Part shown: positions 15,961 to 23,406 of the stretch, piece after piece
Layout: every line of letters begins with the position of its first letter
Numbering within the stretch: the stretch's first letter is position 1
Assembly: GCA_964548275.1 (NCBI GenBank)
Contig: CAZJQI010000004.1
Location: 44,933-108,932 of the forward strand
Reading direction: 5' to 3'
DNA: 64,000 nucleotides
Origin: JAUVUV01 sp964548275
GTDB lineage: Bacteria > Gemmatimonadota > Glassbacteria > GWA2-58-10
Translations under genes and position numbers: made by a program
The notes under the pieces: generated by a model
The model's input: the letters and a program-made list of their open reading frames with translations, nothing else
The model's database searches: none
What the model was told of the DNA's origin: nothing

Positions 15961-16602
15961 ATGAGAATAACGTGTGTTTCGGCTTTTAAAATGGAAGCTG
16001 CATGGCTTTTGTCCAGGCTCACGGATACCCGGAAGTTCAAAATTGATAGAATACGTGCCTGGACCGGCAGGGTTGGAGAACACGAGGTAAGTTTTCTGAT
16101 CTGTGGGGTGGGTCCGGATAAGGCCAGGCAGAGCCTGGAAAGGTATGGCTTGCTTCAGGAAGCGGAACGTATCTTTCACCTGGGTGTCTGTGGAGCACTT
16201 CACACGGGTCTTTCACGATATAAAACATTAATAGCTGAAACGGTAGCAGCCACTTACAAACCAGAGAGCTGCCCGATCCGGCTGAGCGATCTGGATGACC
16301 AGTTATTAGCAGGCCTCGAAGCCGGTCAAGTTCCTGTCAAAGGGAAAATCCTCACTCATCCGTGGCCTGTTTTCTCCAGCCGATTGCGCAATAACCTTCA
16401 CAGACGATTCGGCGCTGATTGTGTAGATATGGAGGCCTGGGAGGTAGCATCATACTGCCGGCGAAGAGATATTCCCCTTACCCTGGTCAAGGCAGTCAGT
16501 GATTTCGCAGATGAGAAATCCGCTGTCAGCTTTCCTTTCCATGCCCGAAAAGCAGCCCAGGCAGCAGGGCAGATTGTGCTTGCCATGCTGAGAGCTTTAT
16601 GA
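15961..16602 (+). CDS. Nucleoside phosphorylase / MTA-SAH nucleosidase superfamily protein
   Basis: 213 residues of the PNP/UDP phosphorylase fold. Recognisable are the N-terminal strand with a catalytic-type acid (SAFKMEAAWLLSRL), ICGVGPDKARQSLERY, the glycine-rich GVCGALHTGLSRYKTL and the ribose-binding VDMEAWEVASYC. VKAVSDFADE carries the purine-binding aspartate. Related enzymes split methylthioadenosine, adenosylhomocysteine or futalosine; which base and nucleoside are used cannot be read here. It starts with ATG 15961 and stands alone between a divergent membrane protein and a nucleotidyltransferase. Confidence 0.82.
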   Translation: MRITCVSAFKMEAAWLLSRLTDTRKFKIDRIRAWTGRVGEHEVSFLICGVGPDKARQSLERYGLLQEAERIFHLGVCGALHTGLSRYKTLIAETVAATYKPESCPIRLSDLDDQLLAGLEAGQVPVKGKILTHPWPVFSSRLRNNLHRRFGADCVDMEAWEVASYCRRRDIPLTLVKAVSDFADEKSAVSFPFHARKAAQAAGQIVLAMLRAL

Positions 16603-16733
16603 GCTTGACGTTAAACTTGGCAGGCCTGGGAGTGAAGCCGCTTGCCTGGGAAACAGGAGAAGTTTAACTTATAGAAAATAAAAACAGCCTGTCCGATCCA
16701 ACTGCCGAACATTATTCAGCCTGTAAAGGCAGC

Positions 16734-16752
16734 CTGGAGGATAATCCTCCAG
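16734..16752. promoter_or_regulatory. Inverted repeat upstream of the nucleotidyltransferase gene
   Basis: CTGGAGGAT-A-ATCCTCCAG, a 19-base perfect inverted repeat 41 bases before the ATG at 16793. It could be an operator or an RNA hairpin in the leader. Confidence 0.4.
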
Positions 16753-16792
16753 CGGAATAATCCCGGTTAATTTTTTCTTTGCGTGCGAAAAT

Positions 16793-17779
16793 ATGAAAGC
16801 ATTGGTCCTTGCGGCTGGTTTCGGAACCCGGCTTCTTCCACTGACAGCGGCTAAATCCAAAGTCACTTTTTCACTGGCCGGAATACCTGTGCTGGTGCGG
16901 GTGTTGAAATTTCTCCGCGCATCAGGAGTGGATGATTTCGTGGTCAACCTTCACCATGCCCAGGAATCCGTGCGCGATTGCCTCAACGAGGCGCGAGAGC
17001 GGGTGACCTATTCATTCGAGCCGGAAATACTCGGTACGGCTGGAGCTTTGCTGGGCGCAAAAAAACATCTGGAGGATGAAACCTTTCTTCTGGTTAACGG
17101 CGACAGCTACTACGCAGATTTGGATTTTTCCTCTGCACTGGATTTTCACAGGAAAAAGGGCTCTTTGGCGACCATGATACTTATCGATCAACCCTCGGTC
17201 AGTCAGTACAGGGCGGTGGAGATCAGCGAGGAGGGACGGCTGGTCCGCATTGCCGGAAAGCCCGAAAGCTCGATACAAAATACCGCGGCCTGCCTCCATT
17301 TTCCCGGAATCCATATCCTCGAACCTGAGTTCCTTTCCTGGATCGAACCGGGCTTTTCCGATATAAACAGCGGTGTGTACCCGCGGCTTATCCTCAAGGA
17401 TGCTCCGGTTTATGGATACCACACAGAATTTCGCTGGTTTGATCTCGGAACCCCAGGAGGTTTCCTTTATGCTGCCTGTGAATTGCTCGCCGAGGCCAAA
17501 GAAGGCGCAAGGGAATCTGCTATACTGGTGGGAAGTCAAAGCAATATCAGTGCCGAAAGCATTCTTGAGGGACCGCTCGAGATCGGCAGTGATGCTGAGA
17601 TCGCTCCCGGATGCAGCCTTCGCCGGTCGGTTCTGGCCGATAATGTCATACTCGAGCCGGGCGTGGTTGTGGAGGATTCGCTGGTCGGCGACAACGTGCG
17701 TCTCAAAGCCGGCAGTGTGCTGAAACATTACCTGGCCGCAAACGAGGGCGGTGAGGTTAGAACAATTCGATGGGATTGA
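16793..17779 (+). CDS. Sugar-phosphate nucleotidyltransferase (ManC/RmlA-like with C-terminal beta-helix)
   Basis: 328 residues. The N-terminal nucleotidyltransferase motif LAAGFGTRLLPLT (res. 6-18) and K22 of AAKSK, LVNGDSYY (metal-binding D) and the EPEILGTAGALLGA segment define an NTP_transferase domain. From about residue 240, hexapeptide-type repeats (ISAESILEGPLEIGSDAEIA, then CSLRRSVLADNVILEPG) form a left-handed beta-helix. This layout is typical of GDP-mannose or glucose-1-phosphate nucleotidyltransferase-like proteins, including N-acetylmuramate-1-phosphate uridylyltransferase relatives. The substrate is not decided. It acts in the cytoplasm and would supply activated sugars for cell-envelope glycans. 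Confidence 0.85.
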   Translation: MKALVLAAGFGTRLLPLTAAKSKVTFSLAGIPVLVRVLKFLRASGVDDFVVNLHHAQESVRDCLNEARERVTYSFEPEILGTAGALLGAKKHLEDETFLLVNGDSYYADLDFSSALDFHRKKGSLATMILIDQPSVSQYRAVEISEEGRLVRIAGKPESSIQNTAACLHFPGIHILEPEFLSWIEPGFSDINSGVYPRLILKDAPVYGYHTEFRWFDLGTPGGFLYAACELLAEAKEGARESAILVGSQSNISAESILEGPLEIGSDAEIAPGCSLRRSVLADNVILEPGVVVEDSLVGDNVRLKAGSVLKHYLAANEGGEVRTIRWD

Positions 17780-18011
17780 TTCTGCTGCTGAGTTGATCGG
17801 CTTGGGCAACCTGAACTAACATAATTCTAACTTGCCTAAAAGTGCCTTCGAACAAAAATATATGTAACATATACTACTAATTTCCGGTTTGAATAAATAT
17901 TATATACTTGTGTTTACAGCGGAATTGAATTAAAATAAATTATTGATAAGGCCATATTCAGCAAAACAGCAAAAATCACTTTATATATAATTCCCAACAG
18001 GAGTTAAAAGG

Positions 18012-18815
18012 ATGAGAGCTAAGAAAATATTTCCTGCAATCCTGACTGCTGTCTTTTTCTGCTATGCAGTGGCGTTCGGGCAGGATAATGCCCCCGCAGT
18101 GTCCCCTGGAAATGCGACAGACCAGGAAGCAACGGTTAAGGCCACCACGAACGACCCAACGGTGGATACGGCAGAAAACGGCTCAGAAGGAAACCTGCTC
18201 TGGATCCAGGATGCTTCAGGTGCTGCCGGCGGGGTGACCACAGTCAAGGTGCTCCTTACAGTTGATCAGGATATCTACGGCGCCATGTTCGATCTGATAT
18301 TTGACCAGAGCAACCTCCAGATCAAGCCCCTGGCCGAGAATGGAGTCAAAGTCGGTGCTGATGCCGGCGGGCTTCTTGAACTTGTGCTGGATGATGATTT
18401 TATTGCAGTGGCAAACAGCGAAGGAAAGCTTGTGGTGGCGCTGCTGGACACAACCCTGGCAACACCGATGACTGTCGGCGCGGAAAAGGAATTGCTCAGC
18501 GTTATGTTTGCAGTGGATGAGGATGCCGAACTCGGGGATGTTCCGATAACTCTTGCAAATGTCTCCTTTGGAACGGTTTTAGACACAATCGGAGTTGATA
18601 TCGTGGTTAACACGCAGGATGGAAAAGTTACGATAGTCGAGTTCCAGAAAGGCGATGTTAGTGGAGACGGCAACGTGAACATTTTCGACCTGCTGGACCT
18701 TCTTAAAGTTCTGAGTGGTAGTGGGACAGCCGGAGGGGCGGTTGATGTCAATGGCGATGGGAAGACAAACATTTTCGACCTCCTCGAACTGCTGAAAGTT
18801 CTATCCGGCAGATAG
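18012..18815 (+). CDS. Secreted cohesin-like protein with C-terminal dockerin
   Basis: 267 residues. A Sec signal peptide (KIFPAILTAVFFCYAVAFG, cleavage after the first ~24 residues) and an acidic linker are followed by a cohesin-like beta-sandwich around 52-212 (VKVLLTVDQDIYGAMFDLIF, then LLSVMFAVDEDAELGDVPIT). The C-terminus holds two dockerin calcium repeats: DVSGDGNVNIFDLLDLLKVL and DVNGDGKTNIFDLLELLKVL. Family knowledge: cohesin-dockerin pairing assembles extracellular enzyme complexes. Having both on one small protein suggests self-assembly or an adaptor role. No other dockerin protein is evident in the window. A terminator follows at 18890. Confidence 0.85.
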   Translation: MRAKKIFPAILTAVFFCYAVAFGQDNAPAVSPGNATDQEATVKATTNDPTVDTAENGSEGNLLWIQDASGAAGGVTTVKVLLTVDQDIYGAMFDLIFDQSNLQIKPLAENGVKVGADAGGLLELVLDDDFIAVANSEGKLVVALLDTTLATPMTVGAEKELLSVMFAVDEDAELGDVPITLANVSFGTVLDTIGVDIVVNTQDGKVTIVEFQKGDVSGDGNVNIFDLLDLLKVLSGSGTAGGAVDVNGDGKTNIFDLLELLKVLSGR

Positions 18816-18889
18816 ACCTGGTTTCTGCAGATAGGAGTAGAGGTAGCTGAATACTGAAGGTTTTTTACTATTTGAAAAAGGGAATTTTC

Positions 18890-18933
18890 AAGGCCTGTCC
18901 GATAGCTTATGGGGGATGGACAGGCCTTTTTAT
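18890..18933 (+). terminator. Rho-independent terminator after the cohesin-dockerin gene
   Basis: AAGGCCTGTCC (18890-18900) pairs with GGACAGGCCTT (18918-18928) across a 17-base loop and is followed by TTTATTG. It lies 75 bases after the stop codon. The stretch 18934-19230 is AT-rich and shows no gene. Confidence 0.85.
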
Positions 18934-19230
18934 TGTAAAAAGGGAGCGAATTTTTCAAGATTGATTTGTGATTACAATCACCCGGTATTCTGGATAAATA
19001 CCATTCCGGAGAATGTTTGCTTAATGAATTAAACAATGTCTATTTTCCCGACTTTGAAATCAGAGATTTGGCAGGTAAAGTTTGCGTATTCGTAACTTCT
19101 TTTGATTTCAATAAATTATAGTTTTGTGTAATCAGAAATCAAATAGTCGATGTGCCATTTAGCATGGTAAGAAATGTTCTCATTGATAAATAATAAAGTT
19201 GGAACAGATTATCATAGTTGAAGATAAAAA

Positions 19231-19258
19231 TTGACAAACGTGAGTTTAGCATTAGATT
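19231..19258 (+). promoter_or_regulatory. Promoter of tRNA-Asp
   Basis: TTGACA at 19231-19236 and TAGATT at 19253-19258, 16-base spacer, ending 35 bases before the tRNA 5' end. Confidence 0.6.
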
Positions 19259-19293
19259 TAAAGCGTTCAATTTAGACTAAAAACAGTTTGTGC

Positions 19294-19370
19294 GGGGTCG
19301 TAGTTCAGATGGTTAGAACGCCGGCCTGTCAAGCCGGAGGTCGCGAGTTCGAGTCTCGTCGGCCCCGCCA
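19294..19370 (+). tRNA. tRNA-Asp: tRNA-Asp (anticodon GUC), CCA encoded
   Basis: A 77-base cloverleaf. Acceptor GGGGTCG pairs with CGGCCCC. The D-loop is GTTCAGATGGTTAGAAC, and the anticodon arm CCGGC-CTGTCAA-GCCGG has GTC at 19328-19330. The variable loop is AGGTC, the T arm GCGAG-TTCGAGT-CTCGT, then discriminator G and CCA. It matches the E. coli tRNA-Asp pattern closely. Its 3' half from 19333 is duplicated at 39462, so it serves as the integration target of the island that follows. Confidence 0.97.
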
Positions 19371-19376
19371 TTAATA
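19333..19376 (+). repeat. attL: Left attachment site (tRNA-Asp 3' end, 44 bp)
   Basis: The 44 bases from GCCGGAGGTC through CCATTAATA are identical to 39462-39505, 20,129 bp away. A direct repeat covering the anticodon-stem end, T arm, acceptor and CCA of a tRNA gene is the classical footprint of a tyrosine-recombinase integrative element. Confidence 0.88.
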
Positions 19377-19377
19377 T

Positions 19378-19411
19378 CAAGGGTTTGCTGGAAACGGCAG
19401 GCCCTTTTTTA
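19378..19411 (+). terminator. Terminator after tRNA-Asp contributed by the island
   Basis: Stem AGGGTTTGCT / GGCAGGCCCT with G-U pairs around a GGAAAC loop, followed by a T6 tract. It lies eight bases after the tRNA end and inside the island, replacing the tRNA's presumed original terminator now at 39509. Confidence 0.7.
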
Positions 19412-20179
19412 TTTTAAATAATCTTTATCCCCAACACTATCCCCAACAGATTTTATGGATTCTGAGGTAAAAACAGGGGAAAAATCTTTTCCACTTTTGG
19501 ACTTTTTTACTCACTATACCAGAATGCAAGACGAGAAAACTGTAGCAAAATAATCCTGCTACGATGAAAGTTTAAAAGTGGTACCATCGGCACTGGTTTT
19601 AGTTATTTACATGAACGATCCCCAGAAGTCCTCTCCGTAAAGAAGGACATGTCCAGGCAACTTTCTTATATGGCTCTTCATGTGGATATGGTGACAAGAG
19701 GTTCCTAAAACGAGGATGATGTCCTGTTGGTCGAACGCAGCAATCCTAAGGTCAGGCTGCTGCGCTTTGCCTTGAGGCGAGCCAAGTAGAACCGGCAAGC
19801 GAAGGATGAACCGCTTTCAACCTCTTTTTAAGGTTTCTTGATTTATCGGTAAAATGCATTAAGTTTAAAACTGATGCATCTATTCTTCCAAGTACGTAGC
19901 CGCACGAGACTGGTATTGCACTTAATGAAACCGACATCCGCTGCAACTGATTGATCTGGTTATAAACGCCACAGGCTGAAAGTTTTAAAACAGAGGTGCG
20001 GAAAAAAGATTGGCTACCTCTGGAAATTATGTAAGGAAAAAATCAACGAATGATTAAAAACAGCGTTTCAAGGAGACCTTTGGAAATTCAGGGAAAAAGA
20101 AGTTTATGAATGGATAAAGTCGGACGGGGCCGAAGATTTAGGTAACATGGATTCATAGAACAATTGAAGGGCCAGTAAG
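19409..20179. other. Left island edge without intact genes; possible integrase tail on minus strand
   Basis: About 770 bases with no convincing gene. On the minus strand, a frame ending at about 19412 reads SPVFTSESIKSVGDSVGDK plus DYLK and a stop, the kind of tail seen on tRNA-associated tyrosine recombinases. Its DNA (TCCCCAACACTATCCCCAAC) recurs inverted at the right island end (39331-39353). Frames at 19607-19946 (minus) are not recognised. Confidence 0.35.
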
Positions 20180-20518
20180 ATGGCACAAAAAAGTCAGATC
20201 TGACACAGACAAAGACTCAGGGAGCGTTTCCTTCGAGCAGATGATTCTTCCCGTTCGGAAATTGCATTGCTTGAGCTGCTCTTGACTTATTCAATACCTC
20301 AGAAAGATGTAGAACCCCTCGCAAGGCATTTAATTTCCGAGTTTGGAAGCCTCTCAGCCGTCTTGGAGACACCCTATGAAACACTCTGCAAAGTCGAGGG
20401 AATCAAGTTAAATAGCGCAGTTCTTCTCAAACTTGTAAACTGTGTATCCCTTCAGAACATGTTGGACACTTTTAGCCCTTTAACTAAGAGACAGTTTATC
20501 CGGATGAGATCAGACTGA
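20180..20518 (+). pseudogene. radC: RadC-family N-terminal domain, interrupted by a nonsense codon and truncated
   Basis: ATG 20180 opens MAQKSQI, then TGA at 20201-20203, then in the same frame HRQRLRERFLRADD, ELLLTYSIPQKDVEPLARHL and EFGSLSAVLETPYETLCKVE. RadC-family (UPF0758) proteins have glycine before HR at this point, so GGA to TGA explains the stop. The helix-hairpin-helix N-domain is present, but the metal-binding JAB domain (about 120 residues) is missing. The frame ends at 20518, at a 13-bp inverted repeat (20511-20523 with 20548-20560). RadC-like genes are frequent cargo of integrative elements; this copy is dead. Confidence 0.75.
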
Positions 20519-20521
20519 TAA

Positions 20522-20668
20522 CCTACGTTCGGCTACGCCTTCACTCCGGTTATCAGTCTGGGCATGGCTCCAGGATACAGTGTAAAAGGCCTTGCCCTGC
20601 CGGCCGCCGTAGTGAAGAAGCTTTACTATGAGAATGCCCTCCGGTGGTTTCCGGGGCTATTGCGGTGA
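20522..20668 (+). pseudogene. C-terminal remnant of an amidohydrolase-2-type protein
   Basis: An open frame without a start, reading PVISLGMAPGYSVKGLALPA, AAVVKKLYYENALRWFPGL and a stop. The ending 'LP..V..K.YYENALR.FPGL' is typical of TIM-barrel amidohydrolases (PF04909 type). It abuts the radC wreck directly, so the two fragments were joined by a deletion or recombination event. Nothing upstream belongs to it. Confidence 0.5.
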
Positions 20669-20782
20669 GGCGACTTCAAAGAAGATTCAAACCGTTTATC
20701 GCTGCTCTGTTTCAGATATCAAATGTTGGTTCTGAAATAATACATCATATCCTTGAACGTTAACCTGATTGGGAGGTTGGTA

Positions 20783-22036
20783 ATGGGAGTTCTGGCGATT
20801 ACAGGCGGCAAGCCTCTGTCGAAAAATGGATATAAAATCAAATGGCCAATTGTAACTGAAGCGGACGTAAAGGCGGCGGAGCGTGTGGCCAGAAGTGGCG
20901 CATGGTGGCGTTATGATGGTAAGGAAGTTGAGAAGTTCGAACAGGAGTTCGCCAGGTACCATGACGCCCGTTACGCCCTCGGCGTATCCAACGGCACGGT
21001 GGCAATTGAAATTGCCCTTCGCGCCTGCGGGATCGAAGCTGGAGACGAGGTGATCGTGCCCGCTGTAACTTTCATCGCCTCGGCCTCGGCGGTACTGATG
21101 ACCCAGGCGATCCCGGTTTTCGCCGATATCTTGGAAGACACCTGCCAGATCGACCCGGCGGATATCGAAAGCAAGATAACTCCGCGGACGAAAGCGATAG
21201 TGATGGTTCACTACGGCGGTTACCCGGTGGACATGGATGCCATCATGAAGATTGCGCGCAAACACAAGATCAGAGTCATCGAAGACTGTGCACACGCCCA
21301 GGGGTCTGAATGGAAAGGACGAAAAGTAGGAGCTATCGGTGATATCGGTACATTCAGCTTTCAGCAATCGAAATCGCTTACCTGCGGAGAAGGGGGCGCA
21401 GTAGTTACGAACTCCGAGGAACTGTACAACAAGGCTTACGCCTACCATCACATCGGCCGATCCCTGGGCAGCGAAAAATACGAGCACACGATCGTGGGGC
21501 CCAATTATAGGATTACCGAGTTTCAGGGGGCGATCCTAAGGACTCAGCTGCGCAAACACTCGGCTCAAACCGAAAGACGGATGCGTAACGGCGATATCCT
21601 TTCCCGTCAAATAGAAGATATCCCGGGACTCTATCCTCTGAAGAAAGACGCCAGGGTCACCCGGCGCGGTTACTATTTTTATATCTTGCGTTTCAAGGAG
21701 CAGGAGTTCGGTATCAGCCGCGAGCTTTTTCTGGCGGCGATAGCAGCCGAGGGCGCTCCTCTGGTAAAAGGTTACGATATGCCTGTCTATCAGTTGCCGG
21801 CTTTCAGGGAGATGAGTTTCGGGCGTACGGGCTGCCCTCTGACCTGTGGCCATTACGGCGGGGATATGAATTACGCTGAAGTCGTTTGTCCGATCGCCGA
21901 AGAAGTCAGCCGGAAACAACATATAACTATTCTCAACGATATTCTCCTGCAGGAAAGCAACATTCGCCTGATCGCCAGTGCAGCGCAAAAAGTATACGCT
22001 AACCGTACTGAACTGGCTGCGTTCGATAATCAGTAA
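20783..22036 (+). CDS. DegT/DnrJ/EryC1/StrS-family aminotransferase
   Basis: 417 residues. Fold-type I PLP aminotransferase that aminates keto-sugars or cyclitols. Visible features are GVSNGTVAIEIALRA (cofactor phosphate), VIVPAVTFIASASAVL and IEDCAHAQGSEWKGRKVG (cofactor aspartate and histidine). The internal aldimine lysine is in SFQQSKSLTCGEGGAVV. Start ATG 20783 has GGGAGG at 20771-20776; an in-frame upstream TTG at 20753 lacks such a signal. It is the first intact gene of the tRNA-Asp island and is followed after 10 bases by a truncated creatininase gene. The sugar substrate is unknown; glutamine:scyllo-inositol aminotransferase-like activity is an alternative. Confidence 0.88.
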   Translation: MGVLAITGGKPLSKNGYKIKWPIVTEADVKAAERVARSGAWWRYDGKEVEKFEQEFARYHDARYALGVSNGTVAIEIALRACGIEAGDEVIVPAVTFIASASAVLMTQAIPVFADILEDTCQIDPADIESKITPRTKAIVMVHYGGYPVDMDAIMKIARKHKIRVIEDCAHAQGSEWKGRKVGAIGDIGTFSFQQSKSLTCGEGGAVVTNSEELYNKAYAYHHIGRSLGSEKYEHTIVGPNYRITEFQGAILRTQLRKHSAQTERRMRNGDILSRQIEDIPGLYPLKKDARVTRRGYYFYILRFKEQEFGISRELFLAAIAAEGAPLVKGYDMPVYQLPAFREMSFGRTGCPLTCGHYGGDMNYAEVVCPIAEEVSRKQHITILNDILLQESNIRLIASAAQKVYANRTELAAFDNQ

Positions 22037-22049
22037 ATAAGGAGATATG

Positions 22050-22307
22050 ATGAATAGTATCCGGAGAAGGCAATTTGTGGCTGGTTCTCTCAGCTTAGGA
22101 ACTGCCCTTACCGGGACACAGTTGTTGGGGCAAAATAGTACTGAGAAAGCTTTGCCGAATTCGACAACTGGAAAGAATGACAAATGGTTTACCCGTGGGA
22201 TGGAGAAAATGACCAGCCGCGAGGTTGAATTTTATCTGAAAGATGGAGGCGGCCTTGTCTTTATTCCCTTCGGGCCGGTAAGCGGCCATGGTGCATTCAT
22301 CCATTAG
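22050..22307 (+). pseudogene. Truncated creatininase-family protein with Tat signal
   Basis: 85 residues. The N-terminus has a twin-arginine-type signal (SIRRRQFVAGSLSLGTALTG). It is followed by MTSREVEFYLKDGGGLVFIP and FGPVSGHGAFIH, the beginning of a creatininase/creatinine amidohydrolase domain, where metal-ligand histidines start. A TAG at 22305 ends the frame; normal family members continue for ~200 residues, and nothing downstream resumes it. Start ATG 22050 has AAGGAG five bases upstream; an adjacent ATG at 22047 is too close. It is probably cotranscribed with the preceding aminotransferase. Confidence 0.7.
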
Positions 22308-22369
22308 TTTGAATAGAAAATAATTATGTCGTCCCCTGAGTCACATTCAACCTTTAATCCGAGGCGTAT

Positions 22370-23221
22370 ATGAGAAAATCGAAATTTGCCCCCCTTGTTC
22401 TGTGCCTTGCGTTCCTGGGCATGGCTTCATTCCGGCCGGTGCAGGCGGCGGACGAAGGAGTTTTCCACTGGCCCGGCTCCGCCAGGGCGGCGGTCTGCAT
22501 AACCTACGATGACGCGATCGACCAGCATCTGGACAACGCAGCACCCGATCTCGAAAGCGTGGGCCTGCGAGGCACATTCTACGTGCAGGGGTCTTCCTCC
22601 AGCCTGGCGGCGCGCATCGAAGACTGGCGTGCTCTGGCCGCTCGGGGCCACGAACTTGGCAACCACTCGCTGTTCCATCCCTGTATCCGGCAGCGTGCCG
22701 ACGGCACCGAGTACGATTGGGTACTTCCCGAATATGACATGGGCTTGTACTCCGTCCGCCAGATGATCGCGGAGATTCGTGTTTGCAACACGCTTCTTAC
22801 CGCGGTGGACGGCCGCACCAGGCGCACTTACGGCGCCCCCTGCGGCGATTGCGAGGCGGGCGGGATCTCGTACATAGACAGCCTGCCCAAGCTCTTCACC
22901 GCGCTCCGCATCGGCGGGGGCAAGGCGCCGGAAAACATGCGCAGCGTGGAACTTGGCTGCGTGACGGTGCCGGTGCAGTCCGCCACCGGCAAGAACTTGC
23001 AGCAGCTTATACAGATCGTCGAGGATGCCGCCGCAAAAGGGACCATAGCGGTGCTGTGTTTCCACGGCGTGGGAGGCGGCCACGCCACCAACACGCCGCG
23101 TGAGGTCCATCGTGGGCTGATCGAATACCTGAACGCGCATCGCGACCGCTTCTGGACGGACACATTCATTAATGTGACCGACCACATCCGCGCCGAGCGT
23201 AAACGTCTTGGCTGGGATTAG
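22370..23221 (+). CDS. Secreted polysaccharide deacetylase (NodB-type)
   Basis: 283 residues. Signal peptide (FAPLVLCLAFLGMASFRPVQA) then a NodB carbohydrate-esterase 4-like domain. Motif 1 is TYDDAIDQH (TFDD-like, with the catalytic and metal aspartates), and motif 2 is HELGNHSLFHP with the two zinc histidines. RRTYGAPCGD may stand for motif 3 (RxPY), altered here. The histidine motif near the C-terminus appears as IAVLCFHGVGG. Such enzymes remove N- or O-acetyl groups from glycans outside the cytoplasm. Its GC content is markedly higher than that of neighbouring island genes, suggesting a separate origin. Confidence 0.85.
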   Translation: MRKSKFAPLVLCLAFLGMASFRPVQAADEGVFHWPGSARAAVCITYDDAIDQHLDNAAPDLESVGLRGTFYVQGSSSSLAARIEDWRALAARGHELGNHSLFHPCIRQRADGTEYDWVLPEYDMGLYSVRQMIAEIRVCNTLLTAVDGRTRRTYGAPCGDCEAGGISYIDSLPKLFTALRIGGGKAPENMRSVELGCVTVPVQSATGKNLQQLIQIVEDAAAKGTIAVLCFHGVGGGHATNTPREVHRGLIEYLNAHRDRFWTDTFINVTDHIRAERKRLGWD

Positions 23222-23406
23222 CCAGGCCGCCCTGACAACCCCGGCGTGACACAAGAAAGCGGGCACGGAGTACGAAAGCTCCCGGATTAATCGGACTCCT
23301 GAATTCTGCTTGCCAGACGGTTTGTTTTGCGCAATTACATTCTTGATTTTCGTATAATAATAACTTTCAAACGCCCTTTTTCACCCGTTAACCAGAGGAG
23401 TCCTGA

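Noticed and set aside
20201..20203. TGA in the RadC fragment considered as recoded glycine
   Set aside because: Many intact genes here (for example hom, mvhG, lexA-region genes) end at TGA; genome-wide UGA=Gly is incompatible. The gene is truncated anyway.
22370..23266. Overlapping minus-strand frames of 119-279 codons opposite the deacetylase
   Set aside because: Arise from high GC content of this gene; the plus frame has NodB motifs and a signal peptide.
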